A DNA stretch of 64,000 nt from Lasiosphaeris hirsuta. Its lineage: Eukaryota > Ascomycota > Sordariomycetes > Sordariales > Lasiosphaeriaceae. Positions 11,124-21,152 of the stretch are shown here, one piece after another. The notes below the pieces were generated by a model. The model had not been told where the DNA came from, did no database searches, and saw only the letters and a list, made by a program, of their open reading frames with translations. The stretch's first letter is position 1. Each line of letters starts with the position of its first letter. The stretch spans positions 868,001 through 932,000 of the forward strand of contig JAUKUA010000004.1 of the NCBI GenBank assembly GCA_030549175.1. The letters run 5' to 3'. Position numbers and translations under genes: made by a program.

Positions 11124-13037
11124 ATGACGCTTGAAAGGCTGCCTTTCTTCAAGCTCCGATGGACCAACCGTCCTATCGTGGCCCGAGGGGCACGAGGGAC
11201 ACATTTCCCAACTTGCGGCTCGCGTTCGGGCTACCCGCTTCCCCTCCGGCGACCTGTCTCCACTGAAGCCGCTCCATCTGATGCCGCTCGACCTGAGGCG
11301 CAGGACCCGGTCGGGCTGGTTCAGCCGGATGACGTCCCGCCCCAGCGACCTATCTCCACTGAGGCCGCTCCATCTGATGCCCCTCAACCTGACGCCGCTC
11401 AACCCGAAGCGCAGGACCCGGTTAGAGTAGTACAGCCGGACGACGTTCCGTCTCAACGGCCTATCACAACCGGAGCCGCCCAACCTGAAGCGCAGGACGC
11501 GGTCGGGCCGGCGCCGGCGCAGCAGGACGACGTCCCGCCTCCAAAGCCCGGGAACATCCCATCACCCCTCCCGATCCGACGGGTCGGAGGAGGACCACGC
11601 ATACAGGTCCCCACTAGTCGACCGCCTCCATCCCCGGGCCGAGCCTTTAAAGGTTACCAAACAGCGCATATTAACGAATTCCTCAAGGATAAGAATCATG
11701 GGCGCATCCACATCTTGGGTGCAGGCAACTTGGGCAAATTCATCGCACACTCGATCAAACTGTCCGCCCCAGAGCAGCCCATCACCCTGATCCTCCGCTC
11801 GCAGGACCGCCTCGACGGCTTTCAAGCCGCAGAAGACAGGATCATGTGCAGGAATCTGGAAGGAATTTGGCAAGAGACAATCGGGTACAAGTACGAGGTT
11901 CTTGACCCCAACGAGATGCGCAGGATCCGGTCGTTGATTGTGGCCACCAAGGCACAGGACACAGTGGACGCCCTCCGCCAGGTGAAGCACCGCATCCATC
12001 CAACTGCTGGTGAGATCCTGCTTGTGCAGAACGGAATGGGCGGGCACATGAGCGCCATCGACCTGTTCGACGACATACCAATGGCGCGCATAGCTTTCTG
12101 GGCCGGTGTGTGCAGCGCCGGCGTCACCGCGGACCCTGAGATCCCATTCGGTATCCAACACAACGGCGGGGGCCAGCTGGTTATGGGCCTACTGCGTGGT
12201 CTCCCCCAGGATCGACCCATGATGCAACGGCTGGTAGAAAGCCCGCCGCTGCAGGCGGTCGTCACAGAGTCTGGCCGTCAGCTGCACGAAGCTCTTCTCA
12301 CGAAACTTGCCGTCAACGCCATCATCAACCCGCTGACGGCCGTCTACAACTGCCATCAGAACGGCGAGCTCTTCAACCAGCCAAGTGCAGAGTCGACCGC
12401 CACGGCTCTTGTCGCCGAGATCGGCGCCGTCCTCCGCGCATCGCTACCCGACAAGGTCGGCCGGGCCGAATTCGAAAACGAGGCACTGCTGAACCTCGCT
12501 CGCCGTGTGGCCCAACAGACGGCCGGCAACACGAGCTCGATGCTTCAGGATGTCATGGCCGGGAGGAAGACCGAGATTGACTACATCAACGGCTACATTG
12601 TGCGTCAAGGCAAACACCATGGCATACCCACGCCTATCAACGAGGCTCTGTGCGACATGGTGAAAAGGAACAAATCAATCACGGATGGCGATGCGAGCAG
12701 CCACCTGTCAGCCATCGAGCCTCTTCCGAGTCCAAGGGGCATTAGTGAACCTGACGATGAAGCAAGCAACGCGACGACCCCTCCCCCGAAAGAGGATAGG
12801 TATGCCTTTGAGATTTACCGTGCTGAGAGCGCGTTGAAAATCCTCAACCGGTTAAAGCGTGCGAGATTTTTGCCACGGGCGCGGGATCTGGAAGCTGCCA
12901 ATATTCCCATAAGAAAAGTCAAGTACAAAGTACGTAAAAAGGGGGAACTATACCCCCCGACACTAAAAACGGCCACGGAACGATTGAGTACGGTAGAGAT
13001 AGATATCCTACAGCATGTACGGTCACTATCTTGGTAG
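11124..13037 (+). CDS. 2-dehydropantoate 2-reductase (ketopantoate reductase)
   Basis: Intronless, 637 aa; the ATG at 11124 is the first in a frame that is open from a little upstream. It reduces ketopantoate to pantoate with NADPH in the pantothenate/CoA pathway. The Rossmann motif (IHILGAGNLG) lies at about residue 194. The substrate-binding block LLTKLAVNAIINPLTAVYN...NGEL carries the family's Lys and Asn residues, and EIDYINGYIV...GIPTPINEAL is the conserved C-terminal segment. The enzyme core is preceded by about 190 residues: a basic start (MTLERLPFFKLRW) that could be a mitochondrial presequence, then imperfect repeats rich in Ala, Pro and Asp. About 120 extra residues follow the core and end in a basic tail. 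Canonical enzymes are about 300-400 aa, so both ends are unusual. Enzyme family firm; which ketoacid this paralogue uses is open. Confidence 0.85.
   Translation: MTLERLPFFKLRWTNRPIVARGARGTHFPTCGSRSGYPLPLRRPVSTEAAPSDAARPEAQDPVGLVQPDDVPPQRPISTEAAPSDAPQPDAAQPEAQDPVRVVQPDDVPSQRPITTGAAQPEAQDAVGPAPAQQDDVPPPKPGNIPSPLPIRRVGGGPRIQVPTSRPPPSPGRAFKGYQTAHINEFLKDKNHGRIHILGAGNLGKFIAHSIKLSAPEQPITLILRSQDRLDGFQAAEDRIMCRNLEGIWQETIGYKYEVLDPNEMRRIRSLIVATKAQDTVDALRQVKHRIHPTAGEILLVQNGMGGHMSAIDLFDDIPMARIAFWAGVCSAGVTADPEIPFGIQHNGGGQLVMGLLRGLPQDRPMMQRLVESPPLQAVVTESGRQLHEALLTKLAVNAIINPLTAVYNCHQNGELFNQPSAESTATALVAEIGAVLRASLPDKVGRAEFENEALLNLARRVAQQTAGNTSSMLQDVMAGRKTEIDYINGYIVRQGKHHGIPTPINEALCDMVKRNKSITDGDASSHLSAIEPLPSPRGISEPDDEASNATTPPPKEDRYAFEIYRAESALKILNRLKRARFLPRARDLEAANIPIRKVKYKVRKKGELYPPTLKTATERLSTVEIDILQHVRSLSW
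11250..11541 (+). repeat. coding tandem repeat in the reductase N-terminus
   Basis: Three imperfect copies of a roughly 95-110 bp unit encode segments of the type RPISTEAAPSDA...PEAQDPV...QPDDVP. The copies differ by small in-frame insertions and substitutions, so length varies in multiples of three. Confidence 0.75.
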
Positions 13038-13120
13038 AATACGTGTAATACTTCTGTATCCCTAGCAATATCTCAAAGATGTAATATTATTGCACAGCCC
13101 CTGGGCACTTACCTACAGTC

Positions 13121-13996
13121 CTACGCCGACGGGGGAACACGCGCGAGGATCTTCACTCTGGCCTCGCTCCAGCTGCGATCAAAGAGCGAATGCTCGCAAT
13201 GCAACTCGTGCATCGCGCCGCGCAAGTCATAGTCAGTAACCTCGTTGAGGTTCATGTCGAGCGCCTTCTCCCAGACGTCATCCCCCTGCACGACCTCGAC
13301 AAAGTCATCCACCGCGCCGCAGAACCGCGCCGCCCTCGGGCTCGGAGTCCGCCCGACCTTGAGCTTGATCGCATAATCAATACAGTACAGAAGCCCCATC
13401 TTGGGAAAGTGGTGCCGCAGGTAGCAGTACCCCTCGCCTGTAAAATCATGGCCAAACATCCAGTCCTGCTCCCAGTCGCCCGGCCCGTCGATGCTCTCGG
13501 TGCGCGGGCGGTACTCGAAGGCGACGTGACGCGCCTCGCGCAGCGCGGGGAACGCATCCTCCATGTACTTCAGCTTGGTGGCCGAGGCCGCGAACCCAAG
13601 CGACTGCATGTGCGTTGTGCGGTTGGGGATCTGCAGGCAGATCAGGTCGGCCGCGAGGTCGACCACCAGGCGGCCGGGCCCGACGTCGGCCGGGCCACTA
13701 ACGCCTAGGGCACGCGCCACGGCGGACTCGGAGGCCCGTCGGAGCAGCTCCCGTGCCGAGTACGTCGACGGGTTGAAGCGATCGAACCAGCCCGTGTGGC
13801 CGGGGGCGAAGGGCGAGGTTGCCTCGTCCCGCGTCCACCAGAGCGGGTCGTTTGGACGGCGGGGGCGCGGCGGGAGGAGGATTCGGAGGCCCGTGACGGC
13901 CGGGATGGCGTCGGCGGAGAGGTCGACTCCGTCTTCAGTCGTGCTGAGGCTGAAGAAGTGGATGCCGGGCTGGCGGGCGACGCGCTGGAGGGCCAT
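13121..13996 (-). CDS. hypothetical protein
   Basis: Not recognised. A 291-codon open frame with strong GC3 coding character; the translation contains HVAFEYRPRTESID, a GDWEQDWMFGHDF block, a long charged C-terminal helix (AMHELHCEHSLFDRSW) and no membrane segment. The frame can be extended upstream: an in-frame exon 14101-14038 (starting MLQYDCNLG) meets exon 2 at 14001 through a GTAAGT...CTAG gap, adding 23 residues, but that intron would be only 36 nt, unusually short, so the simpler start is given. The general look (proline-rich early part, WD/EY-rich middle) resembles lineage-specific sordariomycete proteins. No operon or cluster partner is evident. Confidence 0.6.
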   Translation of the reverse strand: MALQRVARQPGIHFFSLSTTEDGVDLSADAIPAVTGLRILLPPRPRRPNDPLWWTRDEATSPFAPGHTGWFDRFNPSTYSARELLRRASESAVARALGVSGPADVGPGRLVVDLAADLICLQIPNRTTHMQSLGFAASATKLKYMEDAFPALREARHVAFEYRPRTESIDGPGDWEQDWMFGHDFTGEGYCYLRHHFPKMGLLYCIDYAIKLKVGRTPSPRAARFCGAVDDFVEVVQGDDVWEKALDMNLNEVTDYDLRGAMHELHCEHSLFDRSWSEARVKILARVPPSA

Positions 13997-14101
13997 GATG
14001 ACTAGGGGAACTTACCTTGCAACTTGAATTTACTTACCTTTCTGAGCAATTCCTATTTTGAATTCCGGATTGCGGCCCAAGTTGCAATCATACTGAAGCA
14101 T

Positions 14102-14557
14102 GGATACTACCTACACCAAGCCCGACTATTTTATACCACGATGTCTTTGTACTGGGGCTGAAAGAGGATGGCAGGCGCTGTGCCGGGAAAGAATGAGATT
14201 ATTTCGGCTCGAATCTCTTTGATGATCTTCCCGGTTGTATACTTCCACCGAGGTCGGAGGAAATATGCAACTGAAGGTACCCTCTTGAAGTCCGGGAAGC
14301 GCCATTTGTTCTTATTGTTGTCTGATTTCTTTCAATCCCGGGTCAACCCGACTCCCTTCGCCGACCGACCCGTCAACACGGTCAAAGGATCGACCTGGCT
14401 GTGCGATGGAGATGTGCTTCCTCCCAAGGCTACACACAATCGTGCTACCCTGACTCCCACTGCTTATTCCATTGGGTCCTGAGTCTTTTACCCTGTATCA
14501 GGTGAACTGCATGTTGCAGACTTAGTCCGCTGAATCTTATCCCGCCCTTGAGCATCG
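14102..14557. other. intergenic, no gene seen
   Basis: One plus-strand frame (14168-14482) has no family features and is not called. Confidence 0.4.
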
Positions 14558-15225
14558 TCATCAACTGAGATCAACCCCAGTCTTTTGACGGCCAACTCAC
14601 AGAGCTCCCAACATTTTGAGCCTTGGATCGAGCTGGTGAAATTTGTGAAGATGGGCTCGATCCCGATGCCACTCGAGCGCATTATGCACTAATCCTCCAA
14701 CCTCATCCTGGTACTCCTCCTCCCAGTCCTCCGACTGGTCCCTCTCCATAGGTCGAGGTTCGACCTGGCCCTCTGAGCCTAGTGCGCCCGTAGGCGGGAA
14801 TTGTAGGCCTGGATTGACCTGCTGGTATAAACAGTCTGAAGTCTGCTTGTAGCTCCAGAAGCAGCTTCATATAAAACTGCACGGCGCCGTTAAACACCGC
14901 CTCGTCTACTGGAACCGCCCGCAAAAAAAAAAAAAAAAAAAAATTGCACCATGGTCCGAAAGTTGGCACTTGCACGGGCGGCTAGATGATCCCTCTGCTC
15001 GTTCATCTGGTGGGCGGTGGTGACACCCACCACCTCGTCAGGTGCCAAGTGTGCCACCCACGGCTGTCCCGGCGCCACATCTCCATTTGGCTGGATGATA
15101 TATCTGTATTCGCCCGTGTGGAAGAATTCCACATGGGCACTGTCGACCTGCTAGATAGCCTGGGTAGTAGCGGCTGCAGTGGTGGCAGGCTGGGCGGACA
15201 CGTCCGAGCCCACAGTGTTCTGCAT
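14558..15225 (-). pseudogene. broken gag-like / retroelement ORF relic
   Basis: On the minus strand an ATG at 15225 opens a frame (MQNTVGSDV...) that meets TAG where CAG is expected, then resumes as VEFFHTGEYRYIIQPNGDV and ...LAPDEVVGVTTAHQMNEQRDH. A 21-nt A/T homopolymer at 14923-14943 interrupts it. Beyond that a shifted frame reads acidic coding-like sequence (RPMERDQSEDWEEEYQDEV, then ALEWHRDRAHLHKFHQLDP) to another stop. The composition suggests a gag-like or transposon ORF1 protein, but I recognise no zinc knuckle or enzyme domain. The stops and homopolymer show it is not functional. Could instead be a degraded host gene. Confidence 0.4.
14923..14943 (+). repeat. A21 homopolymer
   Basis: Twenty-one consecutive A residues inside the broken ORF relic. 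Confidence 0.95.
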
Positions 15226-17885
15226 GTTTTCCTCTGCAATTTAGAGGCTAGCCGGATATATTAGCAAAGGGTGAATCTAAGGAAACGCGTGTAACAGAGT
15301 AAAATACTTACCTCTTAGTGGCGAGGGGATAAGACGGAGTCGAGGCAAAGGCCGAGGGAATAAGGTAGGTAGACGAGAGCGAGGCGGGCAGACGAGAGCG
15401 AGGCGGGCAAAGGAAAGGTTAGGGCCGAGGAAGAAGAAGTGCCCTTTTATAATCGGAAAAGAGGGCCTGTGCATCGCTGTAATTCCTTAAAGATGCCTTC
15501 GAAGCAATGGTATCGAGGAAGGAACTAGAAGAAGTGCTGCGGAAGGGAATAGGCGTGGCCCGGTATTAGGCTCAGAGATGTGATGGAAGTGGAGGTTGAA
15601 GGCTGGGCAGGGAGGCGCGTGGACGGCGCGGCCGGAACCCCCCTAAAAGACAAAAGATCCTAGATTTTCCCCACATTATATGGCGTCCAACTTAAGGTCT
15701 AATTAGCTCTGTAAATTGGAAAATATTGACCCAAGCCAAAGCCTTATTCCGGCGAGCAGACTCCTACCTGTTCCTCGGATCAGCAGAGAGAAGGGATAAC
15801 ACAGGAACTCTTTTATGCTGGGAACAATTCTCACTTGTCTTCCACCAAGACACTTCCGCAATCATAGGCTGTCAGGCCCAGCAGAACATATTGGCCTTTG
15901 TCCATCCCAACTTGTGCTTGACCTGTCAAAGCTTGGGAATCAACCCATCGAAGCTTGTTGGAGGTGGTGCCCCACCTCGAGGGTGCAGGGTGCACACGCC
16001 ACCTCGCCTCGCTGGTGCCTTTGGGTCACACCTAGATAGCCGTTGCAGGGCCAGGAATTCCTAGCCCACAACACCACCAATCCATCACCACTTTCCATTG
16101 CTCTGTCTTGCCCACAAAGCTGTTTATCCAAAATAAACTCGAGCACCCCGGACTCGACCCCTCCACATGCAACATGCAAGTAACAGCAAACCGAGGCGTA
16201 CCGAAGTTTGAATTCTGGACATCAGTTCCTAATCTCCGCAAGAGGGGGGACATGGGATGTTCCCTGTGTCAGTCCCTAATTCGAGCCGTGGATGCGGAGA
16301 ATGGCAACGGCATCGCCTGTCCACAGTGGAGCCGTTGGCCATGCCGCTTCCTCAGCCCTCGCATCAAAGTTGAATGTACATCAAGCCGCCTCGTCCCTTT
16401 TAACGGATTCCGCCGTCTCCCGTTAGCTTCTCCAATGCGACGAGTTCGCCCTCCCGTATTTCCTTTCCTTTCTTCCTCTACCTCTGTTGTCTCCTGCTAA
16501 TTGACGTCGTGCACCGAAGATATTGCACGGCCCATTGCCCGAATCAAGCTTTTTGGCGGCAAGAATGGAATGGGGTAATAGGAAATATGAACTCCGTTGC
16601 TCGGGAAATACCGAGATGGCTGATCAGATCGATCGAGGAACGCGGTGGAGATGTGTGCTGTGTAGAAATAGAGACTTTCCACGTCCTTTGCAGGAAAAGC
16701 CAGGAGATGAACCTTCGAACGGATCGTTAGTTACCGGTCGATAATAAGCTGCGGATAAGGGCGCAATGACACACCTTGAAGCAGGTCGCGGGCTTACAGT
16801 GGTGTAGCTTGCGTGGGTGGCTTTTGCTAGGGCAGCAGTATTCCTAGATGCACCTTTTCTGCCATTCTCAGGGTTATTTCAGGGTTGTGTATGGCACTAC
16901 AGTGGAAGACGCTTCCTTATCGTAGTTGGTGACACCCTCTTGTTCAAAGCTGCCCCCACCCCCCTAGCAATGACCATACGTCTCGTCCACCCCCACCAAG
17001 GACGTCACTGCCATATACAACGAGTGCCCTGTAATTCAAAAGAGCCCTGGGGGCTTCAAACACTGTTTCCAAGCATCAGACGGTTCCCGAGTGAGCCTGG
17101 TATCAAAGTTTTTTAAGGGAAAGGTTTGGGGATATGCCATCTAACAGTCAGGTGCTGGGGGGAGAGCTTGATGTCTTTGAAAGAGTTGGGACTTTTTACG
17201 TGAGGCGAAAGGACGGCGTCAACTGTGATACATGCTACGGTCAGGGAAATCCGATCGAATGGTCGCGGACGGTTGCCATAATATAGAGAAAAGATGTGAT
17301 CACGACTAAGAATGATCATTGAAATGTGCGAGGCGTAGACGAGGATGCTGACTCTCCCGCGGACCGTATTGAAGGAGGTGTGTGCTGAAATCCAAAACCC
17401 GAATTAGCCGGTTGGCAACAAAACCTGGAGAAAGCCGTCTCACCTAGATTTCCCTCGGCAGCAAAGCCGCGTGGCATACTCCCGGAAGATGAATTCGAAA
17501 GATTAATTCAGTGATTTATACCCCACAGTTCGGAATCCGTGATACCGATATGAAAGCGATTGGACAATTGATGGAAAACGATCCGCGCAGGTGCATATCG
17601 CAGCCTTTGGCCTTGCCGTGATATAGTAGAGGGCTGCCCTTCTTGGCAACTCCTTGGCAGCCGAGCCTCAAACGTGTGATTAGCTAGAGGATTAATCTAT
17701 TGCGAGTCAAGCATTTTGATAAAGTGCCCAGACAAAGCTTAGCAGCGACTTGGGAGCCAAGGCGAGGCGAGCACCTCTCGGCTGGCTGCCTCGATTCACC
17801 ACTAACACGGCCGGGTCACCATGTTGAGGGATGTTGTGTTGAGGCGCCACAGGAAAGCTCCCATAGCCGTGCAACATGTCAGACA
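15226..17885. other. gene-poor stretch upstream of the xylanase
   Basis: About 2.7 kb without a supported gene. A two-copy 19-bp tandem repeat (GACGAGAGCGAGGCGGGCA) sits near 15371-15408. A TTAGCC (GGCTAA on the minus strand), the core of the Xyr1/XlnR site, lies at 17404-17409, about 570 bp before the xylanase ATG. The other open frames are short and unconvincing; part may be degraded transposon DNA. Confidence 0.45.
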
Positions 17886-17891
17886 TATAAA
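17886..17891 (+). promoter_or_regulatory. TATA box of the xylanase gene
   Basis: TATAAA preceded by ACA and followed by GGAGG, 87 nt before the ATG at 17978: a suitable distance for a strong, inducible secreted-enzyme promoter with a short leader. Confidence 0.55.
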
Positions 17892-17938
17892 GGAGGTCAG
17901 CGCGCAGTTCTCTCCCTTTGGTTCTCCCTTCTTGGTAG

Positions 17939-18738
<800 letters not shown>

Positions 18739-19799
18739 GTTTTGGGTAGAATATCGAATGGCCATCGTTTCGTTGGTCAGGCAACGGGAAGGGGGTAGAT
18801 AAAAAGAGAATAGGAAAGAAGAAGGGTTACTGTCACTAGTGGGGGGAGGGGGGATTGGTACTATGGTGGAAACGTATGGCCGCTCCTTCCTCAATGTCTA
18901 ATGTCAGAACCCTGAAATGGGGGCAAAGACCCCTCCCCCTTTCATTCTTTGAAAGGGGGGCTATTCCAATGAACTAAACTGACATTGGATGCTGCGGTAT
19001 GTTAGTCACCAGAAGCGTTTCGAAATCTTGAACACTCACTTCAATCAAGCGATTACCCCCGAAGGCTCCATACATTGCTTCTAAAGTATCAGACCTTACC
19101 CCTCAACCCCCCTTCCCCCCAAACCCAACATGACCTAACCGCGATGCAACTCGAGATTGTAAGTGACTCGCGTTGAGCGGGCACACAATATGACTGCTCG
19201 GCGGGCAACAACCCGGGTTGAATCCTTCAATACACTCCACATGCACCTATCGGCATTAGTTCACCTGAAGCAGGAAAGGTGAAGCTGAGCAAACATTATG
19301 TGTAACAAACGCCGTGTTTGCTTCACGCATGCTACTCCATCTCCAACAAGATGCATACGGCACTGTGGACATCCCACCAACCTGGTTCGCCAATGGCTCG
19401 GCTTCTGCATATGCATAAGCCGGAGAGCTATCACTCCAAGTTCCCGGGTCCTGTTGATACAAAGCCGTTGCCAACTGCAGAACCACATCAAGCCACTCAC
19501 CTCCGCATTTCGCTATCGACTTCCCCCTCAATCCTAGACTCCGTTCTATCATCGGGAGAAAGCGTGATAGTCAACACCAACAGACATCCATAATCAATGG
19601 AACATGTCCACCAGCCCAAATATAGCCTAGTATTCGAACCCAGACCACAAGATGCCCATCATGCCAACAATGCAGACTCTCGCATTCAGCAAGGAGCGTC
19701 GGACTACTGCGGCCCGTGAAATGTGATGGCCTCGGCCCGTGTGGCTCTAGATAGCATCTAGGAGGTGACCTGCGATGATGCCCTCCCCCAGCCCAAACC
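18739..19799. other. intergenic, no gene seen
   Basis: 3' flank of the xylanase followed by sequence with only short opposing frames. Confidence 0.45.
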
Positions 19800-20973
19800 A
19801 TGCCCTTACCCCCACTCGCCAACCGACAGGCCGTTGACACCGTCGACCTGTCAATCGCCTCCGCGCCCAGCGACATCGGCCGCGTGCCCGGTCTGCTCAA
19901 CGACATCACCTTCCTCAAGAACAACGTCGACGTCTCCAGTAACCGCGAAGCCCGTCTCGACCTCCTCGAGAAAGCCCGGTCACTCGTCCAGGCACTCGAG
20001 ACGCCGCGGGAGACGATGCTGAAGCACGTCGGGGCCGAGGCACGCCCCGTCACCACACACCCACCCGCCCGCCTAACCCCCACAGACAGCATCCTTTTAC
20101 TGCACTACCCTCGGCATTGAAGCCGGTCTCTTCACAGCGCTAGCCGCGAACCACGGCAGTCCCAAGCGCGCCCCGGCGCTGTCCTCCGCTATGAACATCG
20201 ATATCGACGCCCTCCGTAAGGCCCACCCCCTTCCCTTTAGTCCCCACTAACACCCGCCAGGTCGCAGCCTCAGGCACCTCGCGCTATGGGCCATATCTTG
20301 CAAACCGGTGCCGACGAATACGCCCAACCAACTTCAGTAAATCCGTGACCATCCCCCTAGTCGGCTCAGGCTACCCCTTCTTGTATGTGTCACCTCCCCT
20401 TCCACCGAAACCCAGTCCTCACTAACCACCCCCAGCCGCTCCGTCTGCACCCCGCCCCTCCGCAACCTCTACAAGTGGATGCAAACGCCCGACCACCGTG
20501 CACGACAACCCATTCACCTTCGGCCACCAAACCCCGTACACCTTCTTCGAGTTTGTCGCGGCGCCGCCGACCATCACGGCGCTGCCGGTGCGGGGCGCGC
20601 GGGCGTATTACATGCACAGTGTTCTGCATGACTGGTATGTGTCTCTCCATGACTGCGAGAGGGAAAGACCGCTGGCGGTGCTAGGCCTGATGATAAATGC
20701 GCGTCCATTATCGGCCATATCAAGTCCGCCATGACCCCGGGCTACAGTAAGTTGCTCATCAACAAGAATGTTATCCCTTCTCTAAGGGGGCAAATTAGGA
20801 AGCAAACTTGTATGGACTTGTATATGATGGTCATGTTTGGCTCGCGGGAACGCACCGAGGAGGATTGGCGTGGGCTGCTGGAGGGAAAGTGCGGACTAAA
20901 GATCTGTAACATCTGGAACCCGGGCAATGGGGTCGAGGGTATCGTCGAATGCGAGGTCCTCATGGAGAGCTAG
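19800..20973 (+). pseudogene. O-methyltransferase pseudogene (SAM-binding core deleted)
   Basis: The pieces follow the order of fungal secondary-metabolite O-methyltransferases: N-terminal helices (MPLPPLANRQAVDTVDL... to RETMLKH), SFYCTTLGIEAGLFTALA, RHLA-MGHILQTGADEY, PTNFSKSVTIPLVGSGYPFL, NPFTFGHQTPYTFFEF, then GARAYYMHSVLHDW, GHIKSAMTPGYSKLLIN and a C-terminus SRERTEEDWRGLLEG...CEVLMES. At least two frameshifts fall within 20270-20330 and another near 20490. Between FFEF and GARAYYMHS the whole glycine-rich SAM-binding stretch (roughly 100 residues in relatives) is missing, so no splicing can give an active enzyme. No biosynthetic partner gene lies nearby. Confidence 0.8.
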
Positions 20974-21152
20974 CTGCCTAACAGGGACGGAAGGTTATAC
21001 GCGTCGAGACAAGATTGTGTTGGCATGCTCAGTAACAAATCCAGCAAATGTTTATCTGTGAGGTATCAATATGCGGGAACTGGCCACGCTCTTCGATTTT
21101 CTGGTCACAGTTTTCGCTCAGACATCGTTGCGGGTGCCACTAGGCTAAACGA

